From JABMQB01 sp964575025 (GTDB taxonomy: Bacteria; Bacteroidota; Bacteroidia; Bacteroidales; Prolixibacteraceae): a stretch of DNA of 64,000 bases. A program made the translations under genes and the position numbers. Positions 1 through 8,740 of this stretch are shown here, piece after piece. The DNA is taken from positions 142,611 to 206,610 of the forward strand of contig CAZNPV010000001.1 of NCBI GenBank assembly GCA_964575025.1. The letters are read 5' to 3'. The notes beneath the pieces were generated by a model. That model was given only the letters and a program-made list of their open reading frames with translations. It made no database searches and was not told the DNA's origin. The number at the start of each line of letters is the position of its first letter. The stretch's first letter is position 1.

Positions 1-2289
1 ATTTTTCATCGGCGAAGAAATGTTCTGGTATTGGGGCAGAACTTCCAGGTCGCCATAGGTGTATATTCCAACGTCGAAATACGACTTAAAGGGGCTTTTG
101 ATGGTATAATTTCGTTTGTATCCGATTCCCAGGGAGTATCCCGCACGGCTTCTCCGGGTCGGGCCGAACAGATCATAAAAATGGGTTTTGTTGTAGGTTG
201 CCGAGAAGTGCCAGCCCCAGAGATTCCAGTCGAACATCATGTGGATTTTCTGTTTGTTCTCATAATGGCTCCAGGGAGAACCGGCCAGAAAAAGACTAAT
301 CCTGCTGAGGCCTACGGGATCACGCCAGTTGAGGCGGTATCCCAGGGCGATGGTTTCTTTAAAGCCGGCAATGTCGGGATAAGCATTGACTAACTTCATC
401 TGGCTGACCGAACGGTAGGCTCCCTCATAAGTAACTGTATCCCTTGATATGGAGGAGGCAGGCGGAAGAGCCCATTCTTCCACCTCGGGGTATTTCTGAT
501 GAATCTGATTTCCCAGGTAGTAAATGGCGTTGGCATCTTCAAGGACCCGGGCCGGAATAACCCCGGGGATCATCCCGTCGCGGTGAAATTTTAAAACCAG
601 GAGGGAATCCTCACCCAACTGAACAGGCATGAACAATCCGGTTTCGGTATTCGAAAGCAACTCAAATTTTTTATCTTCCAGGCGAATTCTCCAGATATTG
701 GAAACGCCGGTATAGTAAGACGTTCCTATGAGGTACCGGTCATCGCCCGAAAACTTAAACTGGGTAAGGGTGTTGTCTTCCAGCGTATAAACCGTCTGAA
801 AACCCGTAGACCCACGGTCCATAGCCTCCAGGTCAAAAAGGACCACCGATTGTTCTCCTGTAACTCCCGACAGGGATGCGCTTAACTGATCCCCTTTATT
901 TGAAATATCCAGGTCAAACAGAGCCTGCCCAAAGGGAGCGGTATACATCTGGATTACATTGTCATAAGGTTCGGGGATTTTTACCAGAATGGAGTACCCG
1001 TTGTCGTTGCGGACACCCCAGATGCTCTTGTCTGCTGTATTATACACCAGATCTCCGGTTCGGGTAAACCCGTGTAAAACCTTCTTCTTCCCGGAACGGA
1101 CATCCACTTCTACCAGATTCCGGTATTTTGTATTGTGCTCGGTGATATAGATTTTTTCATCCTGTGCATTATAGGCCAGGTTGGTTGAGAAATACAAAAG
1201 CGGGGAGTCGAGGGTGGCAATTTTGCGGATTGTACCGGTATTCTTATCAATTTCGGCGATCTGGGAAATAGCTCCCGGATAATTAAGGGCTGCGTAGATT
1301 TTTTGTGTCGACGGATTATACCCGTATTTGGAAACATTCCCAAGGGGTTTTGGGCTTATGGGCGCAAAGGGTGTGAGCGGGTATTCCTGGATCCGGCGGA
1401 TGTTCTCCTGTTGGAATGTGTATTCCCATTGGGTCCATTCTTGCCAGGCTTTTTTCACGGGTTTTTGATACACCTTTTTGAACTGGCTGGCATAAAATGC
1501 TTTGCTGCTGTCGGTCCGCGAATAGAAGGCTTTCAGTTTGTCGATTCCATACTGATAGGCCATGTAGGCAATGAAACGGGTTCCATAGAGGTAGGCATTG
1601 GCACCAACCTGGAAGTCAATCGTGGTTCCTTCGGTCTCCAAACCTACCAGCGAGTAGAGGGGTTGATTTTCATTGACAATGCTCCGGAAATACATCTCAT
1701 CGTACGTACCGATGGCTCTTCCCAGGCCTCCTGACATCCAGGTTTCCATAAAGCAGGCTATTCCTTCATGGTACCAGCGGGGGGAGTACCAGCGCGGAAC
1801 CGTGAAATAACTCCAGAGCGCCGACAGGGGGTACTCATCTTCCCTGATCACTTTTCCCAGAAGCATTTTGCGAAAGAATTCATCCGTTTTATTGGGTTTG
1901 TCAGCCATGACAACATGGGTCAGTTCATGATTGAACAGCCATTGAAACCGTTCGTTGGAAGGAATAATGCTGAAAGCAAATCCATACGGTTCGATACCGA
2001 TGTGAACCTGGCTTAAAGGCATGGCGATGGCTCCGGCATGCCCGATATCTTCAAAATCGTTCAGCAAAACGTAGGTCATCTTATCCCGGTAATCCCAGAA
2101 ACGCCTGTGAAACCGCATGGCATTTTCAAAAGTCTGGGATACATGGGGCATTAAATAGGAATACCGGTCACCGAAGTAAATCAGATCGAGGTTTTCCACC
2201 TTCATATGGTTCACCCGCTGCCCGGAAGTTTCCCTGTTTCCTAACAAAAGGATTCCCATTAAGCAGAAAGCCGGTATGAATACTCGCAT
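1..2289 (-). CDS. Surface metallopeptidase (peptidase MA-like) with propeller and barrel-like C-terminus, partial
   Basis: The frame is open from an ATG at 2289 to the window edge, so the C-terminus is missing (763 codons present). A signal peptide (residues 1-24) precedes a gluzincin-like domain with HELTH at 121-125 and a downstream WYHEG segment (about 172-176), as in peptidase MA-like zinc proteases. Residues about 290-620 read as repeated blades typical of TolB/WD40-like beta-propellers. The last visible ~100 residues alternate aromatic and polar residues like an outer-membrane beta-barrel. Family knowledge suggests an outer-membrane or surface protease. Substrate and exact family cannot be told. 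It lies downstream of, and is separated by a terminator from, the sigma-factor cluster. Confidence 0.75.
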   Translation of the reverse strand, partial: MRVFIPAFCLMGILLLGNRETSGQRVNHMKVENLDLIYFGDRYSYLMPHVSQTFENAMRFHRRFWDYRDKMTYVLLNDFEDIGHAGAIAMPLSQVHIGIEPYGFAFSIIPSNERFQWLFNHELTHVVMADKPNKTDEFFRKMLLGKVIREDEYPLSALWSYFTVPRWYSPRWYHEGIACFMETWMSGGLGRAIGTYDEMYFRSIVNENQPLYSLVGLETEGTTIDFQVGANAYLYGTRFIAYMAYQYGIDKLKAFYSRTDSSKAFYASQFKKVYQKPVKKAWQEWTQWEYTFQQENIRRIQEYPLTPFAPISPKPLGNVSKYGYNPSTQKIYAALNYPGAISQIAEIDKNTGTIRKIATLDSPLLYFSTNLAYNAQDEKIYITEHNTKYRNLVEVDVRSGKKKVLHGFTRTGDLVYNTADKSIWGVRNDNGYSILVKIPEPYDNVIQMYTAPFGQALFDLDISNKGDQLSASLSGVTGEQSVVLFDLEAMDRGSTGFQTVYTLEDNTLTQFKFSGDDRYLIGTSYYTGVSNIWRIRLEDKKFELLSNTETGLFMPVQLGEDSLLVLKFHRDGMIPGVIPARVLEDANAIYYLGNQIHQKYPEVEEWALPPASSISRDTVTYEGAYRSVSQMKLVNAYPDIAGFKETIALGYRLNWRDPVGLSRISLFLAGSPWSHYENKQKIHMMFDWNLWGWHFSATYNKTHFYDLFGPTRRSRAGYSLGIGYKRNYTIKSPFKSYFDVGIYTYGDLEVLPQYQNISSPMKN

Positions 2290-2329
2290 GTACGTAATTT
2301 TAATGATTTCATGTAAATATAATACAGAA

Positions 2330-2368
2330 ATACAGGCAATTTCAGTTTTTTATTGAAATTGCCTGTAT
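2330..2368 (-). terminator. Rho-independent terminator after the 363-aa gene
   Basis: Perfect 15-bp arms (2330-2344 and 2354-2368) with a short A/T-rich loop lie 75 bp past the stop codon of the 2443-3534 gene. On the minus strand a T-rich stretch follows. It separates that gene from the metallopeptidase gene, whose ATG is at 2289. Confidence 0.75.
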
Positions 2369-2442
2369 GGAATTCTTCTCTCAGATCTGTTGTTATGATC
2401 ATAGTTAAATTGCTGCCAACAACCTGGTATAAAAAGTGCAGA

Positions 2443-3534
2443 TTATTGCGGGTTGATATCGCCCACCAGCTGGTCCTGGACAATCTGATCCTGGGCAAAA
2501 TCGCCCACCAGCTGGTCCTGGACAATCTGATCCTGGGCAAAATCGCCGATTAACTGGTCCTGAATGATGGCCGACTGCACCAGGTTCCCGATATCCTGAA
2601 TAATATTTGATCCTATAACGGTGGCATCATTGGCTACTGAGTTTAATTTGTTCTGATCCAGGCAGGAATTCAGATGATTTTGATCATAGGCGGAATTTAG
2701 CTTATTGAAGTCCTGCACAATATTTTCCAGTATCTCTTTATCGCCTGCATAATCATTCAGTTTGTTGACATCCTGATGGAAAAACTTAAGGATGGTCATA
2801 TCCTGCTGTATTGCAGTATTTAACTTATTCTGGTCGTACGCTTTAAATTTTTCAGCTGAATTGCTGTACATGGCTGTTTTATCGAGGAATTTTAACACCA
2901 TTTTATCTTTTGTGATCAACGAGGTGTAAAGTTGGTTCAGCGCCAGCCGGTCATGGGCTTCTTCGAGGCCCGGGAAGCTGTCTTCTCCGTTTTCAGCGAT
3001 AAATGCATTCAGTGTGCTGATGAAATCGAGTACCAGGCGATCGCGGTAATTGATTTGTGCCACACTGTTATGTGCCCTGTTCAAAAGATCCTTTAATAGG
3101 AGCGGATCTGTTTCCTGCACCCCTTTACAGGCTGCCAGGGCCATCAGCAGGTTGGTGCGTGCCGGAATAAGGAAATCCTTATACCGGGTCAGGTTCATGA
3201 TCTGTGAAGCGTTTGCCTTTTTAAAAGCATCCACCCCGTTGGCTTCCTCCACTGCAAAATCAATGTCTTCGGCCATTTTCACGGCGTTTACATAGTAGAA
3301 GTTTAAGTAATTCTGCAGTTGCTTCAGTTTTGTTGTGTCGTTTGCCAGTTCGTTCCTGAGTTCAATATCCGCTTCCGAGGCCTGGATATTCCGGTAATGG
3401 TCCACTTTGCCGATGGTCCCCGAAATGGCCGAGTCATCAGCTGGTGGGAAATTAACCACTAACCCGATTAAAAAACCTACAATCAGTGCAGCTACAATTC
3501 CCAGTACGAACAGAAGATTTTTAGACTTTTTCAT
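2443..3534 (-). CDS. Membrane-anchored protein with QDQ/DQNKLN repeats, unknown function
   Basis: 363 aa. Residues 7-30 form one hydrophobic N-terminal anchor or uncleaved signal; the rest is presumably periplasmic. Residues about 40-230 are helical and charged. From residue 235 on, degenerate units of the type YDQNKLN, QDVNKLN, QDFNKLN and LDQNKLN recur. The last 41 residues are three copies (two perfect) of a 14-residue unit, FAQDQIVQDQLVGD. I recognise no family. The start is fixed by the first ATG before the anchor. Its 5' region is duplicated upstream of the neighbouring sigma-factor gene, suggesting it is a target of that ECF sigma factor. Confidence 0.75.
   Translation of the reverse strand: MKKSKNLLFVLGIVAALIVGFLIGLVVNFPPADDSAISGTIGKVDHYRNIQASEADIELRNELANDTTKLKQLQNYLNFYYVNAVKMAEDIDFAVEEANGVDAFKKANASQIMNLTRYKDFLIPARTNLLMALAACKGVQETDPLLLKDLLNRAHNSVAQINYRDRLVLDFISTLNAFIAENGEDSFPGLEEAHDRLALNQLYTSLITKDKMVLKFLDKTAMYSNSAEKFKAYDQNKLNTAIQQDMTILKFFHQDVNKLNDYAGDKEILENIVQDFNKLNSAYDQNHLNSCLDQNKLNSVANDATVIGSNIIQDIGNLVQSAIIQDQLIGDFAQDQIVQDQLVGDFAQDQIVQDQLVGDINPQ
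2458..2541 (-). repeat. Two perfect 42-bp tandem units inside the 363-aa gene
   Basis: Bases 2458-2499 and 2500-2541 are identical and in frame, coding a 14-residue unit. A third, diverged unit follows at 2542 onward. Identical DNA, not only identical protein, points to recent expansion, and copy number may vary between strains. Confidence 0.9.
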
Positions 3535-3592
3535 TTTTATAGTTTTTTATGTTTCTTATTCTAATTATTCATCCCCATGTGAAAAGTTGGAA
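3480..3592 (-). repeat. 113-bp direct repeat, copy A (promoter plus first codons of the 363-aa gene)
   Basis: About 93% identical to 4996-5109. On the minus strand it holds a conserved TTCCAACTTTT box, the A/T-rich leader, the ATG and the first 18 codons of the 363-aa gene. The two copies are in the same orientation and flank the sigma/anti-sigma pair. Confidence 0.9.
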
Positions 3593-3619
3593 CAAAACTA
3601 ATTTTTTTAATTAAATTTT

Positions 3620-4372
3620 TTATTCGTTTCCGTTAAAATAGAATTGTTTTAAAGATACATTATTTTTTACAAATTCTATAACCATCGGACAGGAACTGTT
3701 ATCCAGGCCGGACCGGTTAATTTGAAATACGACGGTCCCGGTGCAGGTATACTGAAGTTTTTCGTCTGTTGACTCAATCTGCTGAAACCTGCCATCCGTA
3801 AAGAGCAGGGTTATCGGATCCCCGGTCAGGTTATTTTTTTCCGGAAGAATCCGGCAATGGACGGTTTCCTCAGTATGAACAGCTACGGTTGTAAGGATTA
3901 CCTTTCCGGAAATAAATTCCCCGGTTGTAATTTCAGTTCCGTTTTTGTTATAGTGAAAATTGCCGTCAGGGGAGGATGCGATGGTTCCTGCGATCTGTTC
4001 TGTTCCGGGTTCATTTATGGAGTGTGTCCCGAAGAAGGTAATCGCACTGCCCAGGATGATTCCGGTTATTAATATGGCAGCATAAGCCAGCAGATTCTTC
4101 CGGAATGCCGGAGAGATTATCCGTCCGGGGCTTTCAGCCGGTGTTTGTTGAACCGTCCGGGATTTTATCCTCCGGAGGATCTCCCGGGATACATCCACCG
4201 GTTTTGCATTTTTCGCGTCTTCGTCTAAAAGATGATCAACCATGATCAGTTTGCGATACAATTTACGGGCCCTCGAAGAGGTATCCATCAGTTTTTCAAA
4301 TTGTTTCTCTTCCGGAGGGGGTAACGGGCCGTCTACCTTTTTTTGAATCAGTATTTTGTCGTTTCGTTTCAT
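3620..4372 (-). CDS. Putative anti-sigma factor (single transmembrane segment)
   Basis: 250 aa. The N-terminal ~80 residues are cytoplasmic and helical, followed by one transmembrane helix at about 94-114 and a 130-residue periplasmic domain rich in beta-strand. The layout and its place 12 bp after an ECF sigma gene fit a membrane anti-sigma factor that holds the sigma factor until it is cleaved. No HxxxCxxC zinc motif is visible, so it is not a ZAS-type anti-sigma. A PrsW-type protease gene lies next to the pair, and in Bacillus PrsW makes the first cut in anti-sigma RsiW. That this PrsW cuts this protein is inference. Confidence 0.7.
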   Translation of the reverse strand: MKRNDKILIQKKVDGPLPPPEEKQFEKLMDTSSRARKLYRKLIMVDHLLDEDAKNAKPVDVSREILRRIKSRTVQQTPAESPGRIISPAFRKNLLAYAAILITGIILGSAITFFGTHSINEPGTEQIAGTIASSPDGNFHYNKNGTEITTGEFISGKVILTTVAVHTEETVHCRILPEKNNLTGDPITLLFTDGRFQQIESTDEKLQYTCTGTVVFQINRSGLDNSSCPMVIEFVKNNVSLKQFYFNGNE

Positions 4373-4384
4373 TTTGGTCTTGTT

Positions 4385-4954
4385 TCAATTTGCGTACATA
4401 GAAGCAAAGGATTCTGTTTCCACCAGTTCTTTCCTCAGGATCTGCCTGGCGTCAAAAAGCCTGGATTTTACTTTTTTTTCCGGAATATTCAAGGCCACAG
4501 CAATTTCCGGATAGGAAAGACCGGCGTAATATTTGAGCAGGATCACCGACCGGTATTTTTTATCCAGTCTGTTTACCGATTTGTTTAAACTTTCGTTCCT
4601 GCTTGTAGTATCTTCGTCAGGCCCTGTTGGTGGTTCAGCCTTGTTTCGGATGGCTTCAACGGGCACGGATTTTTTTTTTCGTTTAACAAACAACAGGGCC
4701 TGGTTGATGGCAATCCGGTAGATCCAGCTGAAGAATTTATAATCCGGGTTATACTGGCAAAGCGATTCATAGGAGCGTACAAATACATCCTGGGTCAGCT
4801 CTCTGGCATCTTCCTCATTGTGAACAATTTTCAGGATCACATGGAATACCGGGTTCTGGTATCTTTCGACCAGCAGGCTGTATTGGTCAACCTGTCCTTT
4901 CCTGACCTGTTCAATGATCTGTTTCTCCGGTTCCATCTGAATCCCTTTCACCAT
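4385..4954 (-). CDS. ECF-family RNA polymerase sigma factor
   Basis: 189 aa with sigma-70 region 2 (about residues 20-95, including ELTQDVFVRSY and FFSWIYRIAINQ) and region 4 (about 125-178, including LSYPEIAVALNIPEKKVKSR as the helix-turn-helix). The ATG at 4954 is preceded by GGAGG with a 6-nt spacer, a strong Shine-Dalgarno that favours it over the internal ATG at 4936. It is the first gene of a sigma/anti-sigma pair. Its upstream region is a duplicate of the 363-aa gene's promoter, so autoregulation is likely. Confidence 0.92.
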   Translation of the reverse strand: MVKGIQMEPEKQIIEQVRKGQVDQYSLLVERYQNPVFHVILKIVHNEEDARELTQDVFVRSYESLCQYNPDYKFFSWIYRIAINQALLFVKRKKKSVPVEAIRNKAEPPTGPDEDTTSRNESLNKSVNRLDKKYRSVILLKYYAGLSYPEIAVALNIPEKKVKSRLFDARQILRKELVETESFASMYAN

Positions 4955-4972
4955 AATCTGCCTCCGCGGCTT

Positions 4973-5050
4973 TTAAATATACTCGCCATCACCCTCAATC
5001 AGTGCAGCTACAATTCCCGGTACGAACAGAAGATTTTTAGACTTTTTCAT
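4973..5050 (-). pseudogene. Duplicated 5' fragment of the 363-aa gene, possible leader peptide
   Basis: A 25-codon frame begins with the same residues as the 363-aa protein (MKKSKNLLFV, then one substitution). It keeps 18 matching codons, leaves the homology and ends at a TAA 8 bp before the sigma gene's Shine-Dalgarno. It is either a dead gene fragment or a short translated leader of the sigma mRNA. Confidence 0.7.
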
Positions 5051-5109
5051 TTTTATCGTTTTTTTATGTTTCTTATCCTAATTATTCATTCCCAGGCAAA
5101 AAGTTGGAA
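4996..5109 (-). repeat. 113-bp direct repeat, copy B (upstream of the sigma gene)
   Basis: Matches 3480-3592 with a few substitutions and one-base indels. It supplies the probable promoter of the sigma operon. Recombination between the two copies would delete the sigma and anti-sigma genes. Confidence 0.9.
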
Positions 5110-5120
5110 TAATTATGTGT

Positions 5121-6110
5121 TTAACGCAGCGAATTCAGTTTCCACAGATCCCGGTAGTTCATCCGGATTAAGGGAGAAAGTGTTAGTTCTCCTGTTTTTC
5201 CTATCTGTTTTCGTAGTTGCTTAAGTTCCATGAGTTTATTTTCCATATCTTCTTCGATGATGGCCGGGAATCCGCTTTCTTTAAGCAGAACATTCCTTTT
5301 GGCTTTAATGGACAATTCAAGGTAGATCTGAATGAAGCAGTACATATCCATCATTATTTCACCGGAAAACCTGGATTTCAGGGAAGCGAGGTATTCTCCC
5401 GAGCGGGTGGATAGAAAACGGCCTTTGTTGATCATGTTCAGCAATTCCACCTCGCTTTGAAACTCTATTTCCAGCCAGTCCTGAAGTTGTTTTTCATTGC
5501 TCCGGAAGATCAGGATAAAAAGAAGGGGCAGAATCACAATAATCCCCAGGGTCTGTAATACAGGATTGATATAAAAATGGTTGAATCCGGAATGGATGAT
5601 ATAAGCGGACACAAGGGCCAGTCCAATGTGGGCCAGGTTGTATCTGTCCCTGCTTTTGCTGCCGATCAGGAGCAGGGATACCAGGGAGGTGCATCCTCCG
5701 TGCATCAGGGCGGTTCCGAAGCCCCGGATAATCCAGATCAGTAAATTGGGATCCTCATTTGCATGCAGGTAAAAAATATTCTCAACCAGGGCAAACCCGG
5801 CTCCGACAGCAAATCCGTAAATGGCTGCATCAATAAGAAATCCAACTCTTTTTTTATAAATAATCAGGAATACAAAAAGGGATTTCAGGATCTCTTCGTT
5901 TGCCGGAGCTATAAAGCGGGAGAGAATTGAAAATTTAATTCCCGCATGTTCCAACAAAACAGAGTTCACGAAGTAGGCTGTGAGCGCACTGGCCATACCC
6001 CACATCAGCGCCAGAAGGAGATATTTCTTAAGGACCAGTTTAAAACTGTCCAGCAGAAAAAGAAATGCCAGGAACAGAAGAACCGGGAAAATACCTAAAA
6101 CTACCTCCAT
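5121..6110 (-). CDS. prsW: PrsW-family glutamic intramembrane protease
   Basis: 329 aa with about seven to eight hydrophobic segments in the first 210 residues. The PrsW signature is visible: EEILK (residues 72-76, the EExxK motif), E110 in ALVENIFYL, a conserved histidine in LMHGG (H137) and IHSGFNH (about 172-178). The C-terminal ~115 residues are soluble, charged and helical, an extension beyond the core. PrsW proteins cut membrane anti-sigma factors (known for RsiW). Here an ECF sigma/anti-sigma pair lies directly downstream, so regulated proteolysis of that anti-sigma is the obvious proposal. Confidence 0.85.
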   Translation of the reverse strand: MEVVLGIFPVLLFLAFLFLLDSFKLVLKKYLLLALMWGMASALTAYFVNSVLLEHAGIKFSILSRFIAPANEEILKSLFVFLIIYKKRVGFLIDAAIYGFAVGAGFALVENIFYLHANEDPNLLIWIIRGFGTALMHGGCTSLVSLLLIGSKSRDRYNLAHIGLALVSAYIIHSGFNHFYINPVLQTLGIIVILPLLFILIFRSNEKQLQDWLEIEFQSEVELLNMINKGRFLSTRSGEYLASLKSRFSGEIMMDMYCFIQIYLELSIKAKRNVLLKESGFPAIIEEDMENKLMELKQLRKQIGKTGELTLSPLIRMNYRDLWKLNSLR

Positions 6111-6135
6111 TGGTTAATATTAAAGCCAGTCATTG

Positions 6136-6143
6136 CAAAAATA
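6136..6143 (-). promoter_or_regulatory. Candidate -7 box of the prsW gene
   Basis: Reads TATTTTTG on the minus strand, matching the Bacteroidota TAnnTTTG element, 26 bp before the prsW ATG. No clear -33 TTG element was seen. Confidence 0.3.
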
Positions 6144-6147
6144 ATAA

Positions 6148-8415
6148 TTATTCCATCTGCATGTTATTTCCTTCCGTATTATAAAGGTTCATGATTTTTT
6201 CACAGAGCAGGCTGGCTATAACAGCAGACAGTCTTTTAAGGAACAGGTCCACCCCTGAATAACATACAACAGGAAATATCCATTCAAGCAGCGCCATGTA
6301 ATAGGGGATAATCCGGGGATCTCCACCGGTTGCTGAGATAGCGTATTTTCTCATTTTCAGCGTTAGAAAGATGTTTTTATTCATGCGGGCAGGTTCTGTT
6401 CCGGTCCAGGCTGTCTCCGGTAAATGATCCAGCGCGTCCAGGTCATAAAATTCCGATACGAAATGAACCATTTCCTGAAATTCTGTATCGTTCCTCACAG
6501 GGGCATGTTCAATCATGAAAATAGCTTCCAGACGGGCGAAGTCTGAAATAATCGACCGGGGTTTTGTTTCGGAGAAGTCGATCAGGTAGACGTTCATATC
6601 CTCATCAAGCAATATATTTTGCATATTCAGATCCCCGTGGCATATGGATGTATAATAATCCATTGATTCATGGATTCTGTGGTTGTATTCATATTTCAGA
6701 AACCAATAGGGATTGATTCTTTTTTTTCCGGTTCCATCCAGGGAAATAGTTTTTTCATCGGCAGAAAGGGACAAAACCTCTTCGGCTGTTTCACAAAGCA
6801 GTGAAAAGAAGGTAAGACACGGATTATGGCTTCTGAAGGGGTAGATTATTTCTTTGACCGGCTGTCCGTACCAGGGGTTCAGAATTTGAAGGAATATTTT
6901 ATCAAAAAGAGGTTCCAGTTTTTCCACCGGCCAGGAAATAAAATAGTGGGTCAGCCACTTTAAACGGCTTTGTTCTCCCCCGATGCCCACAAAATTATAA
7001 CGGAGAGCTCCGGTATTGCAGAAAAAGGCGGTTCCAAGCACCATGGCGCTGTTGTTCATGATATAGGGAAGGGAGTGCTCGCGGCAGTTCTTTGCTTCCC
7101 GGGCGATCATTTCACGAGAGGCTATTTTTAATACCGTGGGCCTTAACCTCCGGCCTTTATAGTCATACGATTCTACCTGGAAGGTCTGAGCGGAATATCC
7201 GCCGTGCAAGGGCCGGATCACCACCCTGGCTGAATCGGTATACAGTCGTCTTGTAAGATAGCATTTGTAGGGTTCGAAAACCACATTTTCAGGGATTTCA
7301 ACCTTGATCCGGAACGTCTCAGCATCCTTCTGTTCAGCAGGATTAAAAACCCAGACCGCTGGATTTTCAGCCGGTGCCAACTGGTCCGGCACCCCGATGC
7401 GTTCAATGCGATGGATGGTTAACGCACGATTGGTAAAGTCAAGAAACGGCTCATCGGGCTGCAATTCCGGGATTTGATTTAAAAAGAACCTGATTCCCGG
7501 GAATGGTTGTTTGTTCTCTGTCTCTTCCCGGAAGGGAGAGATGGGGCCCCGGTTTAATTCAGGGAAGAGAGCGGGCTTTTCTTCTCCGGTGGCATATAAA
7601 ACATAAATGGAGGGGGTGGAAGGATGAAAATCGGCAATCACCAGGATCCCGGGTTTGTTGCTTTTCTCATTTTCCTGAATCTGATCCACATCCGTAAGCA
7701 ATTGTCCCAGGGTAGTTTGTTCCGGAGAGGTCATGCGGATCCTTTTTGAAGGATTGCTGCTAAAGGAGTATGCCCGGGAGACGAATATTCCTCCAGCCAT
7801 GGGATCGTTGACTACCCTGAATTCAGGAGATCTTTGCCTGTCGAAAGGGATAAACCCGGAACACTTTCCCAGGGTAACAAACAAGCCTCTCTCGTTTTCA
7901 TCTTCAGCCAGGCTTTCCGCAGGGGAACCGGTTCCGGCAGCTACGACCAGTTCGTTGTATCCGGCGAGGCATTTTTTTTGCCAGAAGTACGCTACTGGAT
8001 TGACCGGCTCCGTTTGATCCATCTGATAGGTATGGCCTCCGAGTTGTATTTCTGAATTTGTACTTGCTTTTTGTTTCAGCCGGAGCAGTTCAAAGCGGGC
8101 TTTTTCAGCATCTTTATAAATGGATAACAGGGTATGCAACCCTGCCATTTCAAGGACCTGAAACACTTCCGCGGGGAGGCTGGATAATGCCAGGCGGCCT
8201 CCCCTGGATCCCAACACTTTGGATGCCGTTAGCAGGATACGGATTCCACTGCTTGATAGATAGTTGCAACGGGAAAAGTCGATGATCAAAAATTCTTCCT
8301 TATCCAGTACAGGTTGCAGCTTTTCCTGAAAAAGTTCACTGGTGAGAGTATCCAGGCGCCCTTCCGGGGTCACACAGGGAATAGATTCATACCGGTCAAT
8401 GGTAACAGTAAACAT
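6148..8415 (-). CDS. STAS domain fused to an APH/kinase-like domain
   Basis: 755 aa. Residues 1-110 are a STAS domain with the SSSGIR segment (54-59), whose serines align with the phosphorylation site of anti-sigma-factor antagonists. A middle region (about 130-310) is of unknown type. The C-terminal half reads as an aminoglycoside-phosphotransferase-like kinase fold with the catalytic HGDLNMQN (593-600) and the metal-binding IDFS (612-615). Such kinases are also found in predicted conflict or signalling systems. It is the gene upstream of prsW, so a role in the same signalling cluster is inferred. The substrate is unknown. Confidence 0.7.
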   Translation of the reverse strand: MFTVTIDRYESIPCVTPEGRLDTLTSELFQEKLQPVLDKEEFLIIDFSRCNYLSSSGIRILLTASKVLGSRGGRLALSSLPAEVFQVLEMAGLHTLLSIYKDAEKARFELLRLKQKASTNSEIQLGGHTYQMDQTEPVNPVAYFWQKKCLAGYNELVVAAGTGSPAESLAEDENERGLFVTLGKCSGFIPFDRQRSPEFRVVNDPMAGGIFVSRAYSFSSNPSKRIRMTSPEQTTLGQLLTDVDQIQENEKSNKPGILVIADFHPSTPSIYVLYATGEEKPALFPELNRGPISPFREETENKQPFPGIRFFLNQIPELQPDEPFLDFTNRALTIHRIERIGVPDQLAPAENPAVWVFNPAEQKDAETFRIKVEIPENVVFEPYKCYLTRRLYTDSARVVIRPLHGGYSAQTFQVESYDYKGRRLRPTVLKIASREMIAREAKNCREHSLPYIMNNSAMVLGTAFFCNTGALRYNFVGIGGEQSRLKWLTHYFISWPVEKLEPLFDKIFLQILNPWYGQPVKEIIYPFRSHNPCLTFFSLLCETAEEVLSLSADEKTISLDGTGKKRINPYWFLKYEYNHRIHESMDYYTSICHGDLNMQNILLDEDMNVYLIDFSETKPRSIISDFARLEAIFMIEHAPVRNDTEFQEMVHFVSEFYDLDALDHLPETAWTGTEPARMNKNIFLTLKMRKYAISATGGDPRIIPYYMALLEWIFPVVCYSGVDLFLKRLSAVIASLLCEKIMNLYNTEGNNMQME

Positions 8416-8495
8416 AACCGTGATAATTTAGTCCTGAAAGGTAAATAAAAAACCGGAGAATCTGAAGAGGCCGGAATTCAGTTTGTATGAGAAAA

Positions 8496-8629
8496 AGACG
8501 GAAGTCCGGAGACGGNNNNNNNNNNNNNNNNNNNNNNNNNNNNNNNNNNNNNNNNNNNNNNNNNNNNNNNNNNNNNNNNNNNNNNNNNNNNNNNNNNNNN
8601 NNNNNNNNNNNNNNNAGACGGGAGTCCGA
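8496..8629. repeat. 14-bp tandem repeat interrupted by the assembly gap
   Basis: The unit AGACGGAAGTCCGG occurs at 8496-8509. A second unit starts at 8510 and enters the gap, and AGACGGGAGTCCGA emerges at 8616-8629. The gap therefore probably hides more copies. Each unit contains the small palindrome CGGAAGTCCG. The flanks GTATGAG (8484) and CTCATAC (about 8662) are inverted relative to each other. Confidence 0.65.
8516..8615. other. Assembly gap of exactly 100 N
   Basis: A 100-N run is the usual placeholder for a gap of unknown size. It falls between two minus-strand genes and inside repeated sequence. No gene is visible in the 320 bp around it. Confidence 1.
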
Positions 8630-8650
8630 AAGAAAAATATTTCGGACTTC

Positions 8651-8740
8651 GGACGAAAAGTCTCATACATTATTGTATTGGGTTTCATAATCCTTGGATT
8701 AAATTAAATACCACCTTTTTTGATGGTGGATTCTTTAATT
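8651..8740. repeat. Dispersed intergenic element, copy 1 (ends in a hairpin)
   Basis: Resembles 20284-20374: GACGAAAAGT, then GTATTGG, then the hairpin CCACC-loop-GGTGG (8711-8729) and ATTCTTTA. It overlaps the stop codon of the 8735-10195 gene. The hairpin with a T-rich tail could act as a terminator on the plus strand. Confidence 0.6.

Noticed and set aside
2259..2553. Open frames on both strands over the 42-bp repeats, and the idea of a CRISPR array
   Set aside because: The repeats are in frame inside the 363-aa gene with no spacers between them; the other frames are by-products of the repeat.
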